Below, in pieces: positions 34,504-43,234 of a stretch of DNA of 64,000 bases. The position numbers were made by a program, and so were the translations under genes. The DNA is from Pelagicoccus sp. Its GTDB lineage: Bacteria > Verrucomicrobiota > Verrucomicrobiia > Opitutales > Opitutaceae. The first letter of the stretch is position 1, and every line of letters begins with the position of its first letter. Where the stretch lies: the NCBI GenBank assembly GCA_028284635.1, contig JANQRJ010000037.1:1-64000 (forward strand). Direction: 5' to 3'. Below the pieces are notes generated by a model. The model was not told the origin of the DNA. It saw only the letters and a list, made by a program, of their open reading frames with translations, and searched no databases.

Positions 34504-35607
34504 TCAGTTGTTGAAGCGAAAAACTGCTACGTCGCCGTCCTGGAAAAGGTAGTCCTTGCCCTCGAGACGGTATTTGCCGGCATCCCGAGCGGCTGGGACG
34601 CTTCCCAGTCCAGCAAGGTCCTCGTAGGCGACGACCTCGGCCTTGATGAAGCCAGACTCGAAGTCAGTGTGAATTACTCCAGCGCATTGTGGAGCGGTCA
34701 TGCCGGTTTCGAAGGTCCAGGCTCGGACCTCTTTCTCGCCTGCAGTGAAATAGGTTTTCAGCCCTAGCAGACTGTAGGTCTCGCGAATAAGCAGCGAGAC
34801 TCCGGAATCCTCTACGCCGAGATCGGCGAGAAACTCTTTGGCATCTTCGGTTCCCAAGTCGATTAGCTCGCTCTCGATTTGGGCGGAGATCACGACGCAG
34901 CCAGCATCATGGCTTTCGCGAGCGTATTTGCTTACCTTGGCTACGAAGGGGTTAGATTCGGCATTAGCGAGTTCGTCCTCCATGACGTTGGCCGCGTAGA
35001 TCACGGGTTTGGAAGAAAGCAAGTGCAGGCCTTTGAGGATAACGGCTTCTTCTTCGCTGACGTCGAGGGTGTTGGCGGGTTTGCCGTCGTTGAAGTGGGG
35101 CAGCAGACGATCGATCAAGGCGACGGCCGCGGTGGCCTCCTTGTCCCGAGCCCGAACCTTCTTGATCAGCTTTTCCTTTTGGCGCTCGACCGATTCGAGG
35201 TCGGCGAGCACGAGCTCGGTGTTGATCACCTCGATGTCGCGCAGCGGATCTACTGAGCCCATGTTGTGCACGATGTCGTCGTTTTCGAAGCAGCGTACGA
35301 CTTGCACGATAGCGTCGGTCTCGCGGATGTTGGCGAGGAACTTGTTGCCTAGTCCTTCGCCCTTTGACGCTCCCGCGACGAGGCCTGCGATGTCTACGAA
35401 CTCGATCGCAGCAGGGATGACCACGTTGGTCTTGGCGATGCCTTGCAGGACCTGCAGTCTTGCGTCAGGCACGTTGACCACTCCGACGTTCGGATCGATG
35501 GTGCAGAAGGGGTAGTTGGCCGACTCGGCTTTGCGGGTGCGGGTGAGGGCGTTGAACAGTGTGGACTTGCCCACGTTGGGCAATCCGACGATACCGGCTT
35601 TCAGCAT
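34504..35607 (-). CDS. ychF: Redox-regulated ATPase/GTPase YchF
   Basis: YchF is a universal Obg-family NTPase, which binds ATP in preference to GTP, and is linked to ribosome function and oxidative stress. The ATG at 35607 gives 367 residues beginning MLKAGIVGLPNVGKSTLFNAL, with the G1 P-loop at 5-16; the longer upstream start is discarded. The G3 motif is FVDIAGLV (DxxG), and the G4 position reads YAANVMEDE, the noncanonical NxxE of YchF. The C-terminal TGS domain ends FRFNN. It is divergent from rpsP. Confidence 0.95.
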   Translation of the reverse strand: MLKAGIVGLPNVGKSTLFNALTRTRKAESANYPFCTIDPNVGVVNVPDARLQVLQGIAKTNVVIPAAIEFVDIAGLVAGASKGEGLGNKFLANIRETDAIVQVVRCFENDDIVHNMGSVDPLRDIEVINTELVLADLESVERQKEKLIKKVRARDKEATAAVALIDRLLPHFNDGKPANTLDVSEEEAVILKGLHLLSSKPVIYAANVMEDELANAESNPFVAKVSKYARESHDAGCVVISAQIESELIDLGTEDAKEFLADLGVEDSGVSLLIRETYSLLGLKTYFTAGEKEVRAWTFETGMTAPQCAGVIHTDFESGFIKAEVVAYEDLAGLGSVPAARDAGKYRLEGKDYLFQDGDVAVFRFNN

Positions 35608-35699
35608 AAGGGCGGCAACATCATTCCTGGGATGTGGCTTGACAAGGATCATTTTTGATTAATCGTCTCGCTCTTTTCCAAATTTCAGAGGACGCAAAG

Positions 35700-35978
35700 A
35701 TGGCACTTAAGATCAAACTTCAACGCGCAGGCGCGACCCACAATCCCGTCTACCGAGTGGTAGTCGCAGAGCAGCGCGGACGTCGCGACGGTCGTTTCGT
35801 AGAGAAGCTCGGCACCTACCTGCCGAAGCAGAAGGACGCAGCCAAGCAGCTCGACCTTAACGTAGCCCGAGCCGAATACTGGATGTCCGTCGGAGCTAAG
35901 CCTACCGACACCTCTGCCTCGCTGATCAAGCGCGCTCGCAAGGAGGCTGCCGCCGCACCAGCTGCTGCTGAGGCTTAA
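35700..35978 (+). CDS. rpsP: 30S ribosomal protein bS16
   Basis: The ATG at 35700 gives 92 residues starting MALKIKLQRAGATHNPVYRVVVAEQRGRRDGRFVEKLGTY (motif RRDGRFVEKLG), the classic bS16 N-terminus. An upstream in-frame start is not supported. It ends with an alanine-rich tail (KEAAAAPAAAEA). A hairpin terminator follows. In most bacteria rpsP begins the rpsP-rimM-trmD-rplS operon; here rimM is missing from the gap. Confidence 0.97.
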   Translation: MALKIKLQRAGATHNPVYRVVVAEQRGRRDGRFVEKLGTYLPKQKDAAKQLDLNVARAEYWMSVGAKPTDTSASLIKRARKEAAAAPAAAEA

Positions 35979-36009
35979 GCTATCGGGCGTTCCGCCCTTA
36001 AACTATTTC

Positions 36010-36043
36010 GACCCGGCTTTCTTTTCGAGACGCCGGGTCTTTT
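36010..36043 (+). terminator. Terminator after rpsP
   Basis: GACCCGGC (36010-36017) and GCCGGGTC (36032-36039), perfect 8-bp stem with a 14-base loop, followed by TTTTC. It separates rpsP from trmD. Confidence 0.75.
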
Positions 36044-36114
36044 CTTTGGTTGGTCGAACGGTTGCCGTGTTTCAGTAGCTTTTTCCTTTTCCCACTAATA
36101 TATAGCAGTCTCGT

Positions 36115-36792
36115 ATGCAGATCGACGTTCTTACGCTTTTTCCCCAGATGCTCGACGGCTTTCTTTCCGAGAGCATGATGGGGCGTGCGGCGAAAAACGG
36201 CATCGTGAAGGTCGACGTGCACAATCTGCGCGACTGGTCCAAGGGCAGGCACAGCCAAGTCGACGATCGGCCTTTCGGGGGAGGGGCGGGCATGGTGCTC
36301 ATGCCTGAACCGCTTTTCGATGCGATCGAAAGTATCCAGACTCCGGAGACACACCGCATCTATCTTGCTCCGGATGGCGATCCGCTCTCCCCTCAGCTCG
36401 CGCAGCGGCTGGCCACGAAGAAGCGTTTGCTTCTCGTCTCCGGGCACTATGAGGGAATTGACGAACGCGTGCGTTCTACGCTGATCGATCAGGAGGTCAG
36501 CATCGGAGACTACGTGCTGACCAACGGGACGCTCGGAGCGGCTGTTTTGATAGACTGTCTGTGCCGTTTTTTGCCCGGTTTCTTGGGCGAAGAAAAGTCA
36601 TTGACTCAGGAAAGCTTCCAGGACAGCTTGCTCGACTTTCCTCAATTCACGCGTCCTGCCGTGTTTCGAGATATGGCGGTTCCGGAGGTTTTGCTTTCCG
36701 GAAACCATGCCGAAATCGAGCGCTGGAGACAAAGTCAACGAGAGGAGAGAACGCGGCAACGCAGACCAGATTTATCCAAGCATTCCCGATGA
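36115..36792 (+). CDS. trmD: tRNA (guanine-N1-)-methyltransferase
   Basis: TrmD methylates G37 of tRNAs to prevent frameshifting. At 225 residues it has MQIDVLTLFPQMLDGFL, the GGGAGMVLMPEPLFDAI segment (near 57) and the SAM-binding knot with LLLVSGHYEGIDERVR (near 104) and ISIGDYVLTNGTLGAAVLID-type region (near 132). Trefoil-knot SPOUT family. Its TGA overlaps the rplS ATG (ATGA), so the two are translationally coupled. Confidence 0.96.
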   Translation: MQIDVLTLFPQMLDGFLSESMMGRAAKNGIVKVDVHNLRDWSKGRHSQVDDRPFGGGAGMVLMPEPLFDAIESIQTPETHRIYLAPDGDPLSPQLAQRLATKKRLLLVSGHYEGIDERVRSTLIDQEVSIGDYVLTNGTLGAAVLIDCLCRFLPGFLGEEKSLTQESFQDSLLDFPQFTRPAVFRDMAVPEVLLSGNHAEIERWRQSQREERTRQRRPDLSKHSR

Positions 36793-37154
36793 ACGCAGTA
36801 ATCAACGAAATCACCAAAGATCAGCTCAAAGCCGAAGTGGCCCCCTTTAAAGTGGGCGACGGCGTGAAGGTTCACACCCGTGTGGTGGAGGGCGACAAGG
36901 AGCGGATCCAGATATTCGCCGGAGTGGTGATAGCTCGCAAAGGCTCTGGCATCCACGAGACATTTACCGTTCGCCGCATTTCCTACGGCGAAGGCGTCGA
37001 GAAGGTTTTTCCCGTGCACAGCCCGCTCGTCGACAAGATCGAGGTTGAGAAGGAGTCCAAGACGATGCGCGCCCGCATGTACTACCTCCGTGGCCTGGTC
37101 GGCAAGAAGGCCATGCAGGTCAAGGAAAAGCGCCTCGCCAAGGGCAAGCACTAG
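36789..37154 (+). CDS. rplS: 50S ribosomal protein bL19
   Basis: The ATG at 36789 gives 121 residues starting MNAVINEITKDQLKAEVAPF. The RNA-contacting segment FRVGDGVKVHTRVVEGDKER-like (KVGDGVKVHTRVVEGDKER) and ARKGSGIHETFTVRRISYGEGVEKVFPVHSP are family-typical. It overlaps the trmD stop by four bases and ends in a strong terminator. Confidence 0.97.
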   Translation: MNAVINEITKDQLKAEVAPFKVGDGVKVHTRVVEGDKERIQIFAGVVIARKGSGIHETFTVRRISYGEGVEKVFPVHSPLVDKIEVEKESKTMRARMYYLRGLVGKKAMQVKEKRLAKGKH

Positions 37155-37179
37155 TCGCTGCCTGCCGGAAACTATTTTC

Positions 37180-37215
37180 AAAAGCAGCCGCCTCGCATTT
37201 CGAGCGGCTGCTTTT
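37180..37215 (+). terminator. Terminator after rplS
   Basis: 12-bp stem AAAAGCAGCCGC (37180-37191) and GCGGCTGCTTTT (37204-37215), with a small inner TCG/CGA pairing in the loop, followed by TT. It ends the trmD-rplS transcript. Confidence 0.85.
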
Positions 37216-37425
37216 TTGCGTTCGTTTGCCGGATGTCGGCTAGTGGTTTCTTGTCTGAAAATGACTAATGGTTTCCATTTCTTGGATTCATTCGAATTGA
37301 GGCAAATCTGCCCAAAGCGCCGGATCGAGCTCTTGAGACTTGAAACAGTCGAAACGCTTGGGATGCTCTGGGCCGGTTCGCAGCAAGCGACTCGAATCCC
37401 TCAATCCAGCTAGACAAAGTTTTTT

Positions 37426-39399
37426 ATGAATAAGGAAATTCTTCAGAAAGCCGCCACTCAAGCTCGTGGACTTGCCATCGATGCAGTCCACGCCTGTTCA
37501 TCCGGCCATTTGGGCTTGCCGCTTGGGGCTGCCGAGATCGGCGCCGTCCTTTATGGCGATGCTTTGAACGTGAATCCCGACGAACCTCGTTGGGTCAATC
37601 GCGACCGTTTCATTTTGTCGGCAGGCCATGGCAGCATGTTTCTGTACACCTGGCTGCATCTGACCGGCTTCGATTTGTCGCTGGAGGAGTTGAGGAACTT
37701 TCGTCAATTGCACAGCAAGACTCCGGGCCATCCGGAATTTGGCGAAACGGACGGGGTGGAGTCCACCACGGGGCCGCTCGGCCAGGGAGTCGGCAATGCG
37801 GTAGGATTCGCTGTCTCTGGCAAGATGGCGGCGGCTCGCTTCAATACCCCGGACCACAAGATCCTAGACAACCACATCGTCGTGCTCGCAGGCGACGGCT
37901 GTTTGCAGGAGGGAGTCGCTCAGGAGGCCTCGGCCTTGGCTGGGCACCTCAAGTTGGACAACCTGATTGTGTTTTACGACAGCAACGACGTGACTCTCGA
38001 TGCCATGGCGGACAAAAGCCAGAGCGAGGACGCTGCCAAGCGCTACGAAGCGCTAGGCTGGAATGTCGTGACGATCGATGGCCACGATATGGATGCCATT
38101 TCCCATGCCTTCGAGGCGGCCAAGGCTGCGACTGGAGCTCCGCAGCTCATCATTTGCAAGACGGAGATCGCTCGTGGCATTCCACAGGTCGCGGGCACCA
38201 GCGCTGGTCATGGCGAAGGCGGAGCCAAGCACGCTGCCGAAGCTCGTGCAGGTCTGGGGCTTCCGGAAGAGACGTTTTACGTCTCGGACGATGTGCGGGC
38301 CTATTTCGACGAGCTGAAGAAGGGACGTCTCGCCTGCTACGAGAAGTGGCTTGAGACCTACTCGGCCTGGAAGTCGGCCAACCCGGAGCTAGCTGCTCAG
38401 CTCGAAGCCGGCGCCTCGGCTCCAGTCGACGTCGCCGATTTGCTTTCGAAGATCCCCGTTTCCGAGCCCGGCTCGAAGGCGGCGACTCGAGCCTCTGGTT
38501 CGGTGGCTCTCCAACCGATCGCTCAAGCTCGTCCCGAACTGATCAGCGGCAGCGCGGACCTGCATGGCTCCACTAAAAACTACATCAAGGAGGGCGGCGA
38601 CTTTCTGCCTGGCAACGACACGGGCCGCAACCTTCTCTTCGGCATTCGCGAGCATGCGATGGGAGCTTTGATGAACGGAATCGCCTACGATGGGATTTTC
38701 CGGGCTTCCGGGGCCACGTTTATGGTATTCGCCGACTACTGCCGTCCTTCGATTCGCTTGGCGGCCCTGGCGAATCTGCCCACGATCTACATATTCACGC
38801 ACGATTCGGTTGGGGTTGGCGAGGATGGTCCCACTCACCAGCCGGTGGAGACGGTTTCCGGTTTGCGTGTCATCCCGAATCTCGACGTCATTCGTCCGGC
38901 GGATGCCGAGGAAACTGCGGGCGCGTTCGTCGCGGCGATGGAGCGACTGAGCGGCCCGACCTTGCTTTCGCTTTCCCGTCAGAATCTGCCAAGCCTTGAC
39001 GTGGCTTCTGCCGAAGAGCGTCGCAACGGGGTGCTGAAGGGCGGCTACATTCTCAAAAAGGAGAGCGCCGCTTTGGAGACGATCATCATCTCTACCGGTT
39101 CCGAATTGCAGCACGCCGTCAAGGCTGCCGAGGAAATTGGTCCTGGCGCCCGCGTGGTTTCCATGCCTTCCATGCGCCGCTTCGAAGCTCAGAGCGCGGA
39201 GTACCGCGAGTCCGTTCTGCCAAAGGCCTGTGCGAAGCGCATTGCTATCGAGGCGGGCGTGACGGCTTTGTGGTACAAGTACGTCGGCAGCGAGGGCAAG
39301 GTCATCGGCATCGACCGTTTTGGCATCAGCGCGCCAGGCGATGTAGTGATGAAGGAGCTCGGCATTGCGGCGGAATCCGTCGTGGCGGCCGCTCGCTAG
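37426..39399 (+). CDS. tkt: Transketolase
   Basis: Transketolase transfers two-carbon ketol groups in the pentose phosphate pathway. It has 657 residues. The N-terminal [15 protein letters not shown] (near 25-39), the ThDP/Mg motif [34 protein letters not shown] (starting GDGCLQEG near 156-163, with NDV for the metal) and the pyrimidine-domain motif [24 protein letters not shown] (near 405) are visible. The C-terminal domain ends normally. It precedes the polysaccharide export and rhamnose genes, which use sugar-phosphates, but it is a housekeeping enzyme. Confidence 0.96.
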   Translation: MNKEILQKAATQARGLAIDAVHACSSGHLGLPLGAAEIGAVLYGDALNVNPDEPRWVNRDRFILSAGHGSMFLYTWLHLTGFDLSLEELRNFRQLHSKTPGHPEFGETDGVESTTGPLGQGVGNAVGFAVSGKMAAARFNTPDHKILDNHIVVLAGDGCLQEGVAQEASALAGHLKLDNLIVFYDSNDVTLDAMADKSQSEDAAKRYEALGWNVVTIDGHDMDAISHAFEAAKAATGAPQLIICKTEIARGIPQVAGTSAGHGEGGAKHAAEARAGLGLPEETFYVSDDVRAYFDELKKGRLACYEKWLETYSAWKSANPELAAQLEAGASAPVDVADLLSKIPVSEPGSKAATRASGSVALQPIAQARPELISGSADLHGSTKNYIKEGGDFLPGNDTGRNLLFGIREHAMGALMNGIAYDGIFRASGATFMVFADYCRPSIRLAALANLPTIYIFTHDSVGVGEDGPTHQPVETVSGLRVIPNLDVIRPADAEETAGAFVAAMERLSGPTLLSLSRQNLPSLDVASAEERRNGVLKGGYILKKESAALETIIISTGSELQHAVKAAEEIGPGARVVSMPSMRRFEAQSAEYRESVLPKACAKRIAIEAGVTALWYKYVGSEGKVIGIDRFGISAPGDVVMKELGIAAESVVAAAR

Positions 39400-39480
39400 A
39401 GAAGGTCTTTCTGCTTGAGTGACCGGCTTTAAGTTCTCAGAGAGGATGTCGTTCTTGGCTCAATTCGTTGACGAAAGATT

Positions 39481-40086
39481 ATGAACAACAGGAAAACCGC
39501 CTTTCTGACTCGGGCTTGCATTGCCCTGTGTGCCGCTGTCGCCCCGACCATGCTGCTTGGCCAGCTGACGATCGAAGAGGAGTTAGCAACCAGGGAGCCC
39601 TTCATACTTCAGGCTGAGGACCAGCTGCGCGTCACTTTCCCGGGCGCTCCGGAGCTTGACGGGAATTTGCAGATTCGACGCGATGGCGTCATATCAGTGC
39701 CGATTCTCGGCGAGATGGTCGCTGCCGGCAAGACGCCTAGGCAGCTCGAAGCCCAGTTGGCCGACGCCTTCGAAGACCAGCTCGTGTCCAACGAGGTTTC
39801 GGTTGTCGTGCTCCAGTCCAGCTTCACTTACTATCTCGAGGGGGAGATTCGCGGCCCCGGCATCATCAAATCCTTTCGTCAGCTTTCCGTGCTCGAAGCG
39901 ATTATCGCGGCGGGTGGTGTCAATAAGACGACTGGCAAGCTGAAGTCGGTTGTCGTAATCCGCCGCGAGGGCGACACCTACAAGCGTTTCGATCTTGACC
40001 TGAACGCGGTGCTCGATGGCAAGACTGACAGTGCCTTCGTTCTCGAATCCCACGATATCGTTTCAGTGCCGCAGCGCATCTGGTAG
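39481..40086 (+). CDS. Polysaccharide export protein, Wza-like
   Basis: This 201-residue protein has a signal peptide (hydrophobic 9-27) but no lipobox cysteine in the usual place, so it is a short secreted Poly_export protein. The PES domain lies about 37-110 (YILQAEDQLRVTFPGAPELDGNLQIRRDGVISVPILGEM, the conserved L...D.L.V.V.G.P-L pattern) followed by one SLBB-like unit (YYLEGEIRGPGIIKSFRQLSVLEAIIAAGGV, about 115-150). Outer-membrane lipoproteins of the Wza type export capsule/EPS; this shorter form occurs with exosortase loci. It begins the rhamnose group of three genes. Confidence 0.85.
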   Translation: MNNRKTAFLTRACIALCAAVAPTMLLGQLTIEEELATREPFILQAEDQLRVTFPGAPELDGNLQIRRDGVISVPILGEMVAAGKTPRQLEAQLADAFEDQLVSNEVSVVVLQSSFTYYLEGEIRGPGIIKSFRQLSVLEAIIAAGGVNKTTGKLKSVVVIRREGDTYKRFDLDLNAVLDGKTDSAFVLESHDIVSVPQRIW

Positions 40087-40124
40087 GTCGAGCGGTATCG
40101 AGATTTGATGGAAATAGAATCATC

Positions 40125-41042
40125 ATGATCGTACTGGTCGGCTCCACGGGCTACGTCGGCTCCGCATTCAAGGCTTTGCTGCAAAGCAAGGGCGTTGAGT
40201 TCCAGACGCTTAGCGGTCGCGAAATGGCAAGCGGCTCCAAGGCTGCTTTTGCCTCCTCGCTCAAGGACATGTCTGCGAGCTTCCTCATCAATTGCGCTGG
40301 CTACACTGGCAAGCCGAACGTCGATGCCTGCGAGCTGGACAAGGGAAATTGTCTCGATGGAAATTCCGTATTGCCGGGGTTGATACGAGAGGTGTGCTCG
40401 GATCTTTCTATCGGCTGGGGCCACGTTTCCAGCGGCTGCATTTTCGGCGGCGAACGCCCGGGTGGCGGAGGCTGGAAGGAAGACGACGCTCCCAATTTCT
40501 CCTTTCGCAAGCCTCCCTGCTCCTTCTACAGCGGCACCAAGGCTCTTGGAGAGGAAGTGCTTGGCTGGCGCGAATCGGAACGCGATGGAGATTGGCCGGC
40601 CTGGGATCACGAAGATGCTCCGGAGGGTTATGTATGGCGTTTGCGGATACCCTTCAATGAAGTAGACAATCCTCGCAACTATCTGACCAAAGTGCAGACC
40701 TACGCGACGCTGCTGGAAGCCCGCAACTCCTTGAGTCAGCTCGAAGATTTCGTGACGGCCTGTTGGGAATGCGTGGCCAAGAAGGTTCCCTACGGCATTT
40801 ACAACGTCACCAATCCCGGTTCTGTAACCACTTCCGAAGTCGTCGAGACGATCAAGAAGCTCGGCGTGAACGACAAGCAGTTCCAGTTCTTCGAATCCGA
40901 GGACGACTTCATGAGCAAGGCCGCCAAGACCCCGCGTTCGAATTGCGTGCTCGACTCAGCTAGGCTGGCCAGCGTTGGCGTGACGATGCGTCCAGTGCAG
41001 GAAGCCCTCGAATGGTCTCTTCAAAACTGGAGCCGCACGTGA
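40125..41042 (+). CDS. NRS/ER-like dTDP-4-keto-rhamnose epimerase/reductase (RmlD-related)
   Basis: This 305-residue extended SDR starts MIVLVGSTGYVGSAFKALLQ. It carries features that match plant NRS/ER (UER1-type) proteins rather than classic RmlD: NCAGYTGKPNVDACELDK (near 60-77), SSGCIFGGE with a long glycine/KEDD insert, CSFYSGTKALGEE (the SxxYxxxK active site, near 132-140) and RIPFNEVDNPRNYLTKVQTY. Plant NRS/ER does both the 3,5-epimerisation and 4-reduction of dTDP/UDP-4-keto-6-deoxyglucose. Since rmlA and rmlB follow and no rmlC is present here, it may carry both steps. This is inference; it could act only as reductase. Confidence 0.75.
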   Translation: MIVLVGSTGYVGSAFKALLQSKGVEFQTLSGREMASGSKAAFASSLKDMSASFLINCAGYTGKPNVDACELDKGNCLDGNSVLPGLIREVCSDLSIGWGHVSSGCIFGGERPGGGGWKEDDAPNFSFRKPPCSFYSGTKALGEEVLGWRESERDGDWPAWDHEDAPEGYVWRLRIPFNEVDNPRNYLTKVQTYATLLEARNSLSQLEDFVTACWECVAKKVPYGIYNVTNPGSVTTSEVVETIKKLGVNDKQFQFFESEDDFMSKAAKTPRSNCVLDSARLASVGVTMRPVQEALEWSLQNWSRT

Positions 41043-41067
41043 GTGGCTTGCCAACTCCGACCTCTCT

Positions 41068-42174
41068 ATGAAATCCCTACTCGTCACCGGAGGCTGCGGC
41101 TTCATCGGATCGAACTTCGTGCGCCTGCTGCTAGCGAACGACGCGGCTGAATTGAAGAGCCGCGGCTACGATCGTCTGATCAACGTCGACTCGCTTACCT
41201 ATGCCGGAAATCCGGCGAATCTCCAAGATCTGGAGAATTCGCCTGCCTACGCCTTTTCGCAGACAAGCATTCTCGATCAGGCTGCGGTTGGCGCCTTGCT
41301 TGGAGAGCATTCGGTTTCGACTCTCGTGCATTTTGCTGCAGAGAGTCATGTGGACCGCTCTATCGACACGCCAGAGCCCTTTATCGAAACGAATGTCACG
41401 GGCACGCTCCGTTTGCTCGAAGCCGCAAGGGCTCATTGGCGTGGGCTTGAAGGCGACGAAAAGGAAGGCTTCCGTTTCCTGCATGTTTCGACCGACGAGG
41501 TCTACGGCACGCTCGGTCCTGACGATCCAGCTTTCTGCGAGACCACTCCCTACGCGCCCAACAGTCCTTATTCCGCATCGAAAGCCTCGAGCGATTTTCT
41601 GGTACGAGCCTACTTCCACACCTACGGCCTGCCCGTGGTAACGACGAATTGCTCGAATAACTACGGTCCCTTCCAGTTTCCCGAAAAGCTGATCCCGCTG
41701 GTGACGCTCAACGCCTTGGAAGGCAAGCCGCTGCCGATTTATGGAGACGGCAAACAGATTCGCGACTGGCTTTTCGTGGAGGACCACTGCACAGGTATTC
41801 TGGCCGCTTTGGAGAAGGGCAGCCTTGGCGAGACCTATTGCATTGGCGGCCGCAGCGAGATGGAGAACATCCAGATCGTTTCCCGTATCTGCACCTTGTT
41901 AGACGAGCTAGCTCCGGCTGTGGAAAACGAGAAGCTCAAAGCTGCTGGCCATACGAGCTACCTGGATCTGATAACCTATGTTGAGGATCGTCCCGGCCAT
42001 GATCGTCGCTACGCCATAAACTGTAGCCGAATCGAAAGCGAATGCGGTTGGACGCCCTCCGAAACCTTCGACTCGGGTATCCGAAAAACGGTGACATGGT
42101 ATCTGGAAAACCAGGACTGGTGTCGCGTGATCTCGGAAAAGAAGTACGCCCGCGAACGGTTGGGCCAAGCCTGA
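41068..42174 (+). CDS. rfbB: dTDP-glucose 4,6-dehydratase
   Basis: RmlB/RfbB makes dTDP-4-keto-6-deoxyglucose. At 368 residues it is slightly longer than the usual about 350. MKSLLVTGGCGFIGSNFVRLLL carries the NAD motif. The catalytic set is visible: HVSTDEVYGTLG (Thr-Asp-Glu near 142-144) and the YxxxK in PYSASKASSDFLVRAYFHTYGLPVVTTNCSNNYGPFQFPEKLIP (start near 168). It lies between the NRS/ER-like gene and rfbA, in the same direction. Confidence 0.95.
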   Translation: MKSLLVTGGCGFIGSNFVRLLLANDAAELKSRGYDRLINVDSLTYAGNPANLQDLENSPAYAFSQTSILDQAAVGALLGEHSVSTLVHFAAESHVDRSIDTPEPFIETNVTGTLRLLEAARAHWRGLEGDEKEGFRFLHVSTDEVYGTLGPDDPAFCETTPYAPNSPYSASKASSDFLVRAYFHTYGLPVVTTNCSNNYGPFQFPEKLIPLVTLNALEGKPLPIYGDGKQIRDWLFVEDHCTGILAALEKGSLGETYCIGGRSEMENIQIVSRICTLLDELAPAVENEKLKAAGHTSYLDLITYVEDRPGHDRRYAINCSRIESECGWTPSETFDSGIRKTVTWYLENQDWCRVISEKKYARERLGQA

Positions 42175-42190
42175 GATGCAGATCGGCGAA

Positions 42191-42254
42191 GTAGCCGCGT
42201 TCGTGAGAACGCGATCCGAATCCTCAGGCTCCGCGTTCTCACGAACGCGGCTAC
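42191..42254. repeat. Inverted repeat element, perfect 23-bp arms (copy 1)
   Basis: Left arm 42191-42213 (starting GTAGCCGCGTTCGTGAG) and right arm 42232-42254 (ending ACGAACGCGGCTAC) are exact complements around an 18-base loop. The same arms occur unchanged at 45559-45632. It sits between rfbB and rfbA. Confidence 0.9.
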
Positions 42255-42277
42255 GTATCGACTAGTTTTTTCCCGTT

Positions 42278-43156
42278 ATGAGTTCAAAGCCACGCAAAGG
42301 AATCGTGCTCGCCGGTGGATCCGGCACGCGTCTGTATCCCTGTACGATTGCCGTATCCAAGCAATTGATGCCGATCTACGACAAGCCGATGATCTACTAT
42401 CCGATTTCGCTGCTCATGCTCACCGGCATTCGCGAGATCCTGATCATCTCCACGCCGCAGGACACGCCCCTATTCCAGCGATTGCTGGGCGATGGGTCGG
42501 CCTTTGGAGTCAAGTTCGAATACGCGGTACAGCCAAGTCCGGATGGACTGGCCCAGGCTTTCCTGATTGGCGAGGAGTTTCTCGATGGAGCCCCTGCGGC
42601 GCTGGTCTTGGGAGACAATCTGTTCTACGGCCATGATCTAGTCAGGACTATGCGTTCGGCTGACCAGCGGCGTGACGGCTCGACGGTGTTCGGCTATCCT
42701 GTGGCTGACCCCGCAGCGTACGGCGTAGTGGAGTTTGCGGACGATGGTCGTGTGCTTTCCATCGAAGAAAAGCCAGAGCATCCAAAGTCCAAATACGCGG
42801 TTCCAGGTTTGTACTTCTACGATGAGCGGGTGGCCGAAATGGCCAAGACCATCAAGCCTTCGCCTCGAGGAGAGCTTGAGATCACCGATCTGAATCGCCT
42901 CTACTTGGAAGAGGGCAGCCTTCATGTGGAGTTGCTTGGCCGTGGTACTGCCTGGCTGGATACAGGGACTCACAAGTCGCTTATGGAAGCGGGGCAGTTC
43001 GTGCAGGTTCTCGAAGAGCGTCAAGGACTCAAGATGGCCTGTCTGGAAGGCATCGGCTTCGAGAACGGATGGCTTGCAGAGGACACTCTTCTTGAGCGTA
43101 TCCAGTTTTTGGGCAAGACAAGCTACGCGAAGTACTTGCGCCAGCTAGTAGGGTAG
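42278..43156 (+). CDS. rfbA: Glucose-1-phosphate thymidylyltransferase
   Basis: RmlA/RfbA makes dTDP-glucose from dTTP and glucose-1-phosphate. At 292 residues it has the nucleotide-binding start [36 protein letters not shown] (motif GGSGTRLYP near 15-23, then [10 protein letters not shown]), [10 protein letters not shown] near 109 and the [19 protein letters not shown] segment near 222 for sugar binding. It is the last of the rhamnose-precursor genes, after an intergenic palindrome. Confidence 0.96.
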   Translation: MSSKPRKGIVLAGGSGTRLYPCTIAVSKQLMPIYDKPMIYYPISLLMLTGIREILIISTPQDTPLFQRLLGDGSAFGVKFEYAVQPSPDGLAQAFLIGEEFLDGAPAALVLGDNLFYGHDLVRTMRSADQRRDGSTVFGYPVADPAAYGVVEFADDGRVLSIEEKPEHPKSKYAVPGLYFYDERVAEMAKTIKPSPRGELEITDLNRLYLEEGSLHVELLGRGTAWLDTGTHKSLMEAGQFVQVLEERQGLKMACLEGIGFENGWLAEDTLLERIQFLGKTSYAKYLRQLVG

Positions 43157-43160
43157 TGGT

Positions 43161-43227
43161 TCTGGGAACACGGGCGACTCGCCCGCATCAACTGGAGAAA
43201 AGCGGACGAGCCGCCCGCGTTCCCAGA
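43161..43227. repeat. Imperfect inverted repeat between rfbA and prsR
   Basis: Left arm 43161-43186 (starting TCTGGGAACACGGGCG) and right arm 43202-43227 (ending CGCGTTCCCAGA) pair except for about four positions. It is a third intergenic palindrome family, located between converging genes. Confidence 0.6.
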
Positions 43228-43234
43228 GATCAGG

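Noticed and set aside
37370..37412. tRNA-like GACTCGAATCCC sequence before tkt
   Set aside because: The TTCGAAT-like loop has no partner arms, no acceptor stem and no anticodon arm in the surrounding bases.
39440..39480. Sigma-54 promoter before the Wza-like gene
   Set aside because: TGGCTC then GTTGA at about the right spacing lacks the essential GC of the -12 box and the AC of the -24 box.
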